Shown: positions 55,014 to 61,896 of the stretch, in pieces | How positions within the stretch are numbered: position 1 is the first letter of the stretch | Layout of the letters: the number at the start of each line of letters is the position of its first letter | Source of the DNA: Candidatus Bilophila faecipullorum | GTDB taxonomy: Bacteria > Desulfobacterota > Desulfovibrionia > Desulfovibrionales > Desulfovibrionaceae | NCBI GenBank assembly: GCA_944326695.1 | Contig: CALVEZ010000004.1 | Location: forward strand, 62,001-126,000 | Length of the DNA: 64,000 bases | Direction: 5' to 3' | Notes under the pieces: generated by a model | Database searches by the model: none | Told to the model about the DNA's origin: nothing | The model's input: the letters and a program-made list of their open reading frames with translations, nothing else | Translations under genes and position numbers: made by a program

Positions 55014-55571
55014 ATGTCCAAAGAGCGCAACGAAACAAGGCAGCTCTCGCCCGTCCTCGAGAACTACCTTGAAATCATCTTTTATCAGGAAATCCACGAG
55101 GGCGCGGCCCGGGCCAGCTCCATTGCCGAGGCCGCGGGCGTTTCCCGCTCCACCGTCACGAGCACGCTGAAGACCTTGAAGGAAATGGGCTATGTGGACT
55201 ACGAGCCCTACAGCCTCATCCACCTGACGGAAGCGGGGATGCACATAGGCCGGGATGTGGCCCACCGCCATATCGTCATTCAGGAGTTCCTCCAGCACGT
55301 CCTGCAGCTTGAGGCCGCCTTTTCAAGCAACGTGGCCTGCGAGCTGGAACACGTCCTGCCGCCCGAGGTCATCCGGCGTCTCGGCCAGTTTGTGCTCTAC
55401 ATGCAAAGCCGCGAGGAAACGTGGAAGGACTGGCGGGAGGACTACAAGAAAATCCGCCTTGAGCACATCCGCGCCGGGAGCGAAGCGAAGGAAGTGCGCA
55501 ACGCCCCGCCCATGCTCGCCTTGCGCTCGCAGCTCCTGCGGCCCGACGATCTGGATGAAAAATACCGCTGA
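55014..55571 (+). CDS. DtxR/MntR-type metal-dependent transcriptional regulator
   Basis: 185 residues. An N-terminal winged helix (SPVLENYLEIIFYQEI; SSIAEAAGVSRSTVTSTLKTL) is followed by the metal-binding and dimerisation domain (HIVIQEFLQHVL, with acidic/His ligands in CELEHVLPPEVI). Fe or Mn sensing cannot be told apart. It lies between the MATE gene and the TonB–ExbBD–ECF uptake locus (convergent), making it a candidate regulator of that locus. The start at 55014 has GGAGAAGAGG upstream. Confidence 0.9.
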   Translation: MSKERNETRQLSPVLENYLEIIFYQEIHEGAARASSIAEAAGVSRSTVTSTLKTLKEMGYVDYEPYSLIHLTEAGMHIGRDVAHRHIVIQEFLQHVLQLEAAFSSNVACELEHVLPPEVIRRLGQFVLYMQSREETWKDWREDYKKIRLEHIRAGSEAKEVRNAPPMLALRSQLLRPDDLDEKYR

Positions 55572-55797
55572 CGTCCCTTCGCGCAGGGCCGCCCGCTTTC
55601 GGCCTCCCCGCCCACGGTGGCCCTCGCCAGGGAACAGGCCCTTTCCTCGGGCACGGGAGCACCGCCTTTCGCCGCCGCCTTGCGCGTGCCGCTTCTTCTC
55701 CGCCTGCCGCAGGGACTTGCGGACCGGAGGCGGCGCGGCGTCCCGGCGAGGAAGACCGCCCTCTTCTCCTGGCCCCACGCTGACTGCGCCGCACGCC

Positions 55798-56562
55798 TCA
55801 TGAGGCGTCTTTCAGCGAGTAGCGCACCGGCACCAGAATCTGAAAGCCTTTTCCCCCCTCCACCACGTCCAGACCTTCCAGCTTTTCGCCCAGCCGCTCG
55901 GTGGCCGCGTCGAGCAGGCGATGCCCGCTGCCCTTGCCGAGGGCGCACGCGCCGACCTTTCCCGCCGGGCTGACGGTCACAAGTAAATGCGTGGTCCCTT
56001 CGGCCCCCGTGCGCCGCGCCTGTTTGGGGTATTTCTTGTGCCGGTTCAAGGCCTCCAGAATGGCCGCGAGGGCTTTTTCCTTCCGCTGCGCCTCCGCCGC
56101 CCCGGCGTCGGGGTCCGGCGTGGGGGCGGCGGAGGCCGCAAGGGACGACGCGGCGGCAGGGGCTTCCTGCGCCGTGGAGGCGGTGGACGCGGGCAGCGGC
56201 GGAACACCGGGCCGCACCCTGCGGGGCGTCTTTTTCTTCACGGAGGGCGTCTTTTGGGCCGCCACGGGCGGGGCGGGCCTGGAAGGCGTGCGCACGCTCG
56301 GGGGCTCCACGGCGGCGGGCGCGGGCGGGGCCTGAGGCGGCATGGGCACCCTCACCTCGGACTCCGGGCTCAAAAGCCGGCGCAGGGCCTCCTGCGGAGC
56401 GGAAGCCGGGACGGACGGCTCCCGCGCCACGCGCAACAGCATGACCGCCGCACTCCGGGGCGGGGCCACCGTGGGCGGGGAAGGCGTGAGCAGCGCAAGG
56501 GAGAGGGCCAGCAGCGCCAGCCCGCCGGTCATGCCGCCCGCCACCGTGCGGCTTTTGCGCAA
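55798..56562 (-). CDS. tonB: TonB energy-transducing protein
   Basis: One N-terminal membrane helix (GGLALLALSLALLTP), a long Pro/Ala-rich periplasmic spacer with KKKTPRRVRP, then a C-terminal TonB domain (YPKQARRTGAEGTTHLLVTVSPAGKV, ending PVRYSLKDA). It passes inner-membrane energy from ExbBD to the outer-membrane receptor at 61897. The start is uncertain: a TTG at 56562 gives a basic N-terminus before the helix; a further TTG at 56613 overlaps exbD and an ATG at 56532 is also possible. Confidence 0.88.
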   Translation of the reverse strand: MRKSRTVAGGMTGGLALLALSLALLTPSPPTVAPPRSAAVMLLRVAREPSVPASAPQEALRRLLSPESEVRVPMPPQAPPAPAAVEPPSVRTPSRPAPPVAAQKTPSVKKKTPRRVRPGVPPLPASTASTAQEAPAAASSLAASAAPTPDPDAGAAEAQRKEKALAAILEALNRHKKYPKQARRTGAEGTTHLLVTVSPAGKVGACALGKGSGHRLLDAATERLGEKLEGLDVVEGGKGFQILVPVRYSLKDAS

Positions 56563-56581
56563 GTCCCGCGCCCCGTATATC

Positions 56582-56968
56582 CTACTGACGGCTTGGCTGC
56601 GTGCTGATGACAAAATGGCCTCCCCGCCTCATCTTGGCGATGTCCACCACGCCGACGAAGGCCTCAAAAGGGGCTTTTTCATCGACGTACAGATTCAGAA
56701 GGGCTTCGGGCCGCGTTTCCAGCAGGGCCGTGAGCGCCTCCTTGTCCAAGGGCTTTTCCTGATAGTGGATGCTGCCGTCCGCCTTGACCGAAATGAGCAG
56801 TTCCGGGCTTTTCCCCGCGGCCTCTTCCGAGGTTTCGGAGGACGGCAGCACGATGTCGAGCACGGGCTTGCTGAAGGTCGTGGTCATGATGAAGAAGATG
56901 AGCAGCATGAAGACCACGTCGATGACCGGGGTCAAATCGATGCCCGGGTCTTCCTCGAAATCATGCAT
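56582..56968 (-). CDS. exbD: ExbD/TolR-type biopolymer transport protein
   Basis: 128 residues: one N-terminal membrane helix carrying the functional Asp (DLTPVIDVVFMLLIFFIMTT) and a periplasmic domain. Overlaps exbB by eight bases; forms the proton channel with ExbB that energises TonB. Context with tonB and the receptor favours ExbD over TolR. Confidence 0.92.
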   Translation of the reverse strand: MHDFEEDPGIDLTPVIDVVFMLLIFFIMTTTFSKPVLDIVLPSSETSEEAAGKSPELLISVKADGSIHYQEKPLDKEALTALLETRPEALLNLYVDEKAPFEAFVGVVDIAKMRRGGHFVISTQPSRQ

Positions 56969-57593
56969 GGCGCGCCCTCCCCGCTTCCGTCCGGGCCCTC
57001 GCGCCGCCGCAGAGTTCGAGGGCGCGGTAGCTGTGCTCCACGGCCTCGATGTGGAAGCCCTTGAACTTGAGCATCAGGTAATAATAGAACATCAGCATGG
57101 GGATGGCGACGCAAAGCCCCATGATCGTGGTGATGAGCGCCTCCCAGATGCCCGCGGCAAGCTGCGCGGCGTCGGGCGCGCTGTGCTCGGCGATGGTGCG
57201 GAACACCGTAACCATGCCGAGGATGGTCCCGAGCAGGCCGAGCAGCGGCGAAACCACGGCGATGAGGCGCAGCCAGCACAGCCCCTTGGTTACCCCCTCG
57301 AAATTGCGATGGAAAAGGTAAGCCACCTCGGCCCGGATATCCTCGGAGTGGCCGCCGTGGGTCTTCACGACGTCGCGGACGATGGCGATGAGCGGATTGT
57401 CGCTCCTCTCGCAGACGTCGCGCAGGCAGCGGCCCTCCTGATGTTCGATGTCGAGGAAATCCCGCTTGAAGTCGCGCCAGACGAAATACAGGTAGAACAT
57501 GTTGCGCAGCGCAAGGTAAAGGCCCGCGCAGCCCACGGCGACGATGACCACGCCCGCCGGGCCCAGAGAAGCGTAGAGAGAAGCAAGATTCAT
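56961..57593 (-). CDS. exbB: ExbB/TolQ-type MotA-like proton channel protein
   Basis: 210 residues with three membrane helices and the conserved LRLIAVVSPLLGLLGTILGM segment followed by WEALITTIMGLCVAIP. Partner of ExbD. First gene of exbB–exbD–tonB. The 370-bp gap on its upstream side contains the repeat element copy A, which separates it from the flavodoxin gene of the same locus. Confidence 0.92.
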   Translation of the reverse strand: MNLASLYASLGPAGVVIVAVGCAGLYLALRNMFYLYFVWRDFKRDFLDIEHQEGRCLRDVCERSDNPLIAIVRDVVKTHGGHSEDIRAEVAYLFHRNFEGVTKGLCWLRLIAVVSPLLGLLGTILGMVTVFRTIAEHSAPDAAQLAAGIWEALITTIMGLCVAIPMLMFYYYLMLKFKGFHIEAVEHSYRALELCGGARARTEAGRARHA

Positions 57594-57723
57594 GGACGGT
57601 TCCCAAAAAGATCAGGAAGGGCGGCTGTCCCGTCCTCCCGGTTGTGGGGCCCGGCCTCCGGCGGCCCCCTTTTCCCGAAGGCCGCCGTGCGGCGGAAAAC
57701 GCCCCAAATGCGGCCATGCCTCA

Positions 57724-57893
57724 GGCTCAGCCCTCATTCCAATGCCGTCCGCGAAAAGCCGATTGTTTCCAAAGGGCAAGGGAGAAAAAGGGGCGGCGAA
57801 GCCCGCGCACCATCGAGATGCCGTTTTTCCCTTGCAACGCGGTCACTTGAAAACAAGCAGCCTTGCAGCAGGTGGTTGAATGAGGGCTGAGCC
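57724..57893. repeat. MITE-like element, copy A with perfect 16-bp terminal inverted repeats
   Basis: GGCTCAGCCCTCATTC at 57724–57739 and its exact reverse complement at 57878–57893 bound a 170-bp noncoding segment. Related, more diverged sequences are at 43443–43598, 1536–1690 and 23140–23233. No transposase or plausible gene lies inside, so a non-autonomous transposable element is the likeliest reading. I could not make out a target-site duplication. Confidence 0.75.
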
Positions 57894-57963
57894 CGACCGC
57901 CTGCCCGTGGGCAAACGGCTTTCCGCCGTTGCCCGCATGAGGCGAGCGGCTCCGCGCCCCCGT

Positions 57964-58476
57964 TTACCCCAGCCGCTCGACGAAGGCCCGGAAGGTTTCC
58001 CGGGCCTTGCGGCGATCCTCCTCGTCGGGATGTTTCGCCGCCTCCTCAAGGCGCGCCTTGCGCTCGGGCGTCATGGGATGTACGTCCGAGGCCATGCGCT
58101 GCATCATGGCCACGACCTTGGGATCGACCTTGCCCTGACAGAGATAGGTACCGAGCACCGTATTGCCGCGTTCCGGGGCGCTGACCAGCGACTCGCCGCA
58201 GGCCATGCACTCCTTGGCGTGATCGGAATCCGGCCATGCCCCGAGCGTGCCGAAAAGGGCCACGGTTGCGCCCCGTACGCCTTCAAGGTAGGCCGTGGCC
58301 CGCGCGTCTGGCTTGCCCTTGTCCACCCAGTAGCCCACGGCCACCAGATCGTAGCCTTCCGGCGACGGCGCGGATTCCACGGGATGCAGGGCGCAGTCGG
58401 GCAGCACCTCCGCGACGGCTTCGGCAATGGCGCGGGTATTCCCCGTGCGCGACGAATAGACGACCAGCGTTTTCAT
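57964..58476 (-). CDS. Flavodoxin-family protein
   Basis: 170 residues. The FMN phosphate loop YSSRTGNTRAIAEAV is at residues 8–22. YDLVAVGYWVDKGKPD (about 42–57) and VALFGTLGAWPDS follow. An unusual CMAC pair in the middle and a charged C-terminal helix (MTPERKARLEEAAKH) are seen. It overlaps hutX by four bases, so it belongs to the uptake locus and may deliver electrons to a heme-processing enzyme; this is inference. Confidence 0.88.
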   Translation of the reverse strand: MKTLVVYSSRTGNTRAIAEAVAEVLPDCALHPVESAPSPEGYDLVAVGYWVDKGKPDARATAYLEGVRGATVALFGTLGAWPDSDHAKECMACGESLVSAPERGNTVLGTYLCQGKVDPKVVAMMQRMASDVHPMTPERKARLEEAAKHPDEEDRRKARETFRAFVERLG

Positions 58477-59006
58477 GTCCGCTCCTTGCCCACGGCCTCG
58501 CGCAGCGCGAAAAAGGCGTCGCGCGCGGCGGGGATCAGCTTATGGTTTTCGCGGCCCACATAGACGGAGAAGAGAACCGCCCCGGCCACGTCGAAAAACT
58601 GTACGGAATGGCTTTCCCGTCCCATGAACGGCAGGGAAAGGAAAGCGATGCGGCCAAGCCCCTCAATGCGCAGGTGCCCGCCAAGGCCGCCGTCCCCGCC
58701 CTTGAGGTTAAAGTAACCGTGCCCGTGCGCGCCCGCCGGGATTTTCCCCTTGATCTCAAGGACCGAGCCGCCGCAGAGGGCGATGAAGGTCGCGCTTTCC
58801 CATCCGGTGAGGCTTTGCCAGACCGCGTCGAACGCCTCCGGCCCGGCGAAGGCGCGCATCTCCTCGGGCAGGGCCCGGGCGATGTCCAGTTCCGAAACGC
58901 CGAAACGTTCCGCCAGCCCGGCCAGCATGACCGGGCTTTTTTCCAGCAGGGCCGCGCCCACGCGCTCCCGCAGCGTTTCCGCCATGCCGCAACACGATGC
59001 TTCCAT
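58473..59006 (-). CDS. hutX: Cytosolic heme-utilisation carrier HutX
   Basis: 177 residues of the HutX/HuvX family, cytosolic heme-binding chaperones near hemin-uptake genes. The family segments include VSELDIARALP, FNLKGGDGGLGGHL and MGRESHSVQFF. The start at 59006 has GGAG six bases upstream; an in-frame ATG seven codons later is the alternative. Its presence is the main argument that the neighbouring importer handles heme or a related tetrapyrrole. It lies 14 bp after the ECF ATPase gene. Confidence 0.85.
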   Translation of the reverse strand: MEASCCGMAETLRERVGAALLEKSPVMLAGLAERFGVSELDIARALPEEMRAFAGPEAFDAVWQSLTGWESATFIALCGGSVLEIKGKIPAGAHGHGYFNLKGGDGGLGGHLRIEGLGRIAFLSLPFMGRESHSVQFFDVAGAVLFSVYVGRENHKLIPAARDAFFALREAVGKERT

Positions 59007-59020
59007 TGTCTTCTCCAGCG

Positions 59021-60430
59021 TTATACGTTTGCCCGTCCCGAAGGCAGGGGCAGCCGCAAGGCCCGGGCGCAGGCGATGCCCATCAGTTCGAGATCATGGG
59101 TAATGACCAGAATGCAGGCCCCTTTCTCGGCCAGAAGCCGCAGGGCTTCGGCGATGCGGCGCATGTTCCGTCCGTCAAGGCCACTGGTGGGCTCGTCGAG
59201 GATGAGCGCGTCCGGCCCCTTCGCGAAGGCGGACGCGATGACCAGCCGCTGTTTCTCGCCCCCGGAAAGCGACTGCGGATGGCGTTCCGCGAGCCCCTCC
59301 AGGGCAAAGAGCGAGAGCAGGCCGGATATGTTTTCGCTCGAGCGAGGGGCCAGGGAAAGGCTGACCTCAAGCTCCTGCCGCACCGTCTTCATGTGCAGCT
59401 GATGATCCGCGTTCTGAAGCACGATACCCACCCGGTCGAGCAGGGCCGGAGGCCGGATTTCCCCCCCGCCGACGAAAAAGCTCCCGGCCTGCGCCTTGTT
59501 CAGGCCCACCAGCAGGCGGGCGAGCGTCGTCTTGCCCACGCCGTTGCCGCCGATAAGCGCGGTTACTCCGGGCGGGACCGACGCCTCGGCGTCCTCGAAA
59601 AGCAGGGGGCCGCCGGGATAGCCGAAGCGCAGGCCGCGCACGGCAAGGCCCTCTCCCGCCCCGGCCCGCGCCTCCGGGAGCGAGTGCCGGGGATCGTCCA
59701 CGCCCACGGCGCGCAGCCCGTAGCGGGCGCGCAGGGCATCGTCGCGCAGGATGGAAAAAGCCCCCTGCTCCACGATGCGGCCCTCTTCCATGACCAGCAC
59801 GCGATCCACCACCCCTTCCAGCCAGTAGAGGCGGTGATCCACCACGAGGATGGCCATGCCCGCGGCCTTGAGGTCGCCCAGCCGGGCCGCAAGATCGGCG
59901 GTGGCTTCGGGGTCGAGGTTGGCGCTCGGCTCATCGAGGATAAGCGCACACGGCCCCTGCGAAAGGATGGACGCGAGGCCGACCTTCTGCTTCTGCCCCT
60001 CGGAAAGCGCATGAATGGACGAGGCCAGCAACGGGCCGAGGCCGAAGGCCCGCGCCGCCTCCTCGATGCGGGCGGCCACGGCCTCGGCGGGCAGCCCCCG
60101 CCACTCGTGGGCGAAAGCCAGCTCGTCCTCGACGTTGAGGGCGAAGAATTGCTGTTCCGGGTCCTGAAAGAGCGTGCCCGCCTGAAGCGCCAGCTCGCTG
60201 ACGGAGCGATCCGCCGTGGACGCGCCACCCACACGCACGCATCCCTCCAGCCTGCCCCGGAAGTAGTGCGGGCACAGGCCGTTGGCGAGGCGCATCAGCG
60301 TGGATTTCCCGCAGCCGCTGGCCCCGGTGCACAACACCACTTCACCGGGGGCCACGGAAAAGGATATGTCCCATACCGCGGGCCGCTCCCGGAAGGGATA
60401 GGTATACGTCACCTTTTCAAAACGGATCAT
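59021..60430 (-). CDS. ecfA: ECF transporter, fused double ATPase (EcfA1–EcfA2)
   Basis: 469 residues with two ABC ATPase domains in one chain. Domain 1: Walker A GASGCGKST, Q-loop LFQDPEQQFF, signature LSEGQKQKV, Walker B LILDEPSANLD. Domain 2: GGNGVGKTT, LQNADHQLH, LSGGEKQRL, LILDEPTSGLD. The FQxPxxQ-type Q-loop is characteristic of energy-coupling-factor transporters. The start at 60430 overlaps the ecfT stop (TGATG). It powers the EcfT–EcfS pair encoded upstream. Confidence 0.92.
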   Translation of the reverse strand: MIRFEKVTYTYPFRERPAVWDISFSVAPGEVVLCTGASGCGKSTLMRLANGLCPHYFRGRLEGCVRVGGASTADRSVSELALQAGTLFQDPEQQFFALNVEDELAFAHEWRGLPAEAVAARIEEAARAFGLGPLLASSIHALSEGQKQKVGLASILSQGPCALILDEPSANLDPEATADLAARLGDLKAAGMAILVVDHRLYWLEGVVDRVLVMEEGRIVEQGAFSILRDDALRARYGLRAVGVDDPRHSLPEARAGAGEGLAVRGLRFGYPGGPLLFEDAEASVPPGVTALIGGNGVGKTTLARLLVGLNKAQAGSFFVGGGEIRPPALLDRVGIVLQNADHQLHMKTVRQELEVSLSLAPRSSENISGLLSLFALEGLAERHPQSLSGGEKQRLVIASAFAKGPDALILDEPTSGLDGRNMRRIAEALRLLAEKGACILVITHDLELMGIACARALRLPLPSGRANV

Positions 60431-61200
60431 CAGCGCATCCCCCCTGTCCCCCAGCTCCAGCCCACCGCGTGCTGGCAGATCGCCCCGGCAAGGGCCACGG
60501 CGCAGGCGGCGGCCACGAGCCACGTGTCGGAACGTTTCCAGACGAGCTTTTTGTAAGGCCGCATCGCCCCGCCGAGCCCCTTCAGTTCGGCGGCGATGCC
60601 GAGTTCCTCCGAGGTCTTCAGGGAACGGAAAAGGAGCGGGGTGAAAAGAAGGCGGATCATGAGCAGCGGGTGCCGGAAGGCGTTCCACGGGGTCATGCGC
60701 CAGCCGCGTATTTTGAGCGTTTCGGCCACCTGCCTGACGTCATTGACGAATGTGGGGATGAAACGGATCATCACCGCCGCCGGGAGGTAGAGGCAGAAGG
60801 GCAGGCGCAGGCTTTTGAGCGCGGTGAGCAGCCCCTGCACGCGGCAGGAGAAGGCCAGCGGCAGGATCACGTTGAGCATGGTGGCCATACGCAGGAAAGG
60901 CACGGCCAGTTCCGACGCGGCAAAAGGCGGCATGGACGGCAGCAGCAGGGACAGGCCGAAGGCGCAGCCCATGGCCACAAGCAGCATGGCCGCCAGCGCC
61001 GCGTAGCCGATCATGAGGAGCCGGAACCGCCGCAGGCCCAGCGCGTAGACGAGCGACATGCCGAAGAGCACCCCTTGCGGCTCCACCCCGGACAAGGCCA
61101 CGGTCGCCACGGACGCCAGCAGGCTGACCAACATCTTGGCCCGCGTGTCGGCGGCGTACAGCCCGCCCCCGGCTCCTTCAGTCACGAACGATGCCAGCAT
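60430..61200 (-). CDS. ecfT: ECF transporter T component
   Basis: 256 residues, CbiQ/EcfT fold with about five to six membrane helices. The two cytoplasmic coupling motifs that dock on the ATPases are seen as KIRGW and ELKGLG; the second has Lys in place of the usual Arg. The start at 61200 has GGGAG upstream and overlaps the S-component gene by 23 bases. Confidence 0.88.
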   Translation of the reverse strand: MLASFVTEGAGGGLYAADTRAKMLVSLLASVATVALSGVEPQGVLFGMSLVYALGLRRFRLLMIGYAALAAMLLVAMGCAFGLSLLLPSMPPFAASELAVPFLRMATMLNVILPLAFSCRVQGLLTALKSLRLPFCLYLPAAVMIRFIPTFVNDVRQVAETLKIRGWRMTPWNAFRHPLLMIRLLFTPLLFRSLKTSEELGIAAELKGLGGAMRPYKKLVWKRSDTWLVAAACAVALAGAICQHAVGWSWGTGGMR

Positions 61201-61732
61201 GACGCAACTCCCTGACGGCCCGCAGGCCGGAAAAAAGTCCGCACAACGATCCCGCATAGCCGATGGCTACGATAGGGACAATGACATAAATCATGGACGG
61301 GCTCTCGCGCATGAACAGCCACGAGACGCCGAGCGACAAGAGCTTTGACGCGAGATCGTAGACCGCCACGGCGAGCACGGGCGCCCAGGGCCGCCCCATC
61401 CCGCCGCCGCAGACGACCGCAGCCTCGGCGCAGCCCGCCGCCAGCAGCATGGCCGGAAGCAGGGTAACGCTGCCGCCAAGGAGCAACATGCTGATGAGCA
61501 TGTTCACGAGCACGAAGAGGGCCAGCGTGCCCGGCTTGCGCACCTTGTAGAGCATGACCACGAGCAGCGTGGTGAAGATGAGGTTCTTGGCGAGCAGGCT
61601 CACGGGGTTCATCCCCCCTCCGGCCAAGGCGACCAGCAGCGTGGACACCTTGGCCGCAGCCGAAAAGACGCCGAGGACGACGAGTTCCTGCGCGCTCCAG
61701 TAGCGGCGGGACGATAGGGGGCGTGGCAACAT
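61178..61732 (-). CDS. ECF transporter S component (MptD/Trep_Strep-like)
   Basis: 184 residues, about six membrane helices: ELVVLGVFSAAAKVSTLLVA, then GGMNPVSLLAKNLIF, LLAAGCAEAAVVCGGG and a last helix with GYAGSLCGLFSG. Size, topology and position next to EcfT and EcfA fit the substrate-binding S component of the MptD or Trep_Strep family. Its ligand is not readable from sequence; context suggests heme, a porphyrin or a metal chelate. The start at 61732 has GGAAAG upstream. Confidence 0.78.
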   Translation of the reverse strand: MLPRPLSSRRYWSAQELVVLGVFSAAAKVSTLLVALAGGGMNPVSLLAKNLIFTTLLVVMLYKVRKPGTLALFVLVNMLISMLLLGGSVTLLPAMLLAAGCAEAAVVCGGGMGRPWAPVLAVAVYDLASKLLSLGVSWLFMRESPSMIYVIVPIVAIGYAGSLCGLFSGLRAVRELRHAGIVRD

Positions 61733-61846
61733 CAGCTTTCCTTCCCCTCCTCCGCTGGGCCGGGCGGATATCTCCGGCTCCCTTTCGGAAGCGGCGGGGG
61801 ATCGCCCGGCCCCGCTTGCAGACGCGGCGCGAGGGGGTTTTTTATT

Positions 61847-61869
61847 ATTATAAATGAAATTCAATTTTA
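61847..61869 (-). promoter_or_regulatory. Possible Fur-like site and -10 before the ECF genes
   Basis: TGAAATT-C-AATTTTA (61855–61869) is a 7-1-7 palindrome with one mismatch that partly matches the Fur box core; next to it on the minus strand is a perfect TATAAT (61847–61852). The surrounding 60 bp is AT-rich. It could drive and control ecfS–ecfT–ecfA–hutX–flavodoxin separately from the receptor gene. No convincing -35 is seen. Confidence 0.4.
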
Positions 61870-61896
61870 ATATTAAAGGAAGACTCAGCCGAAAAA

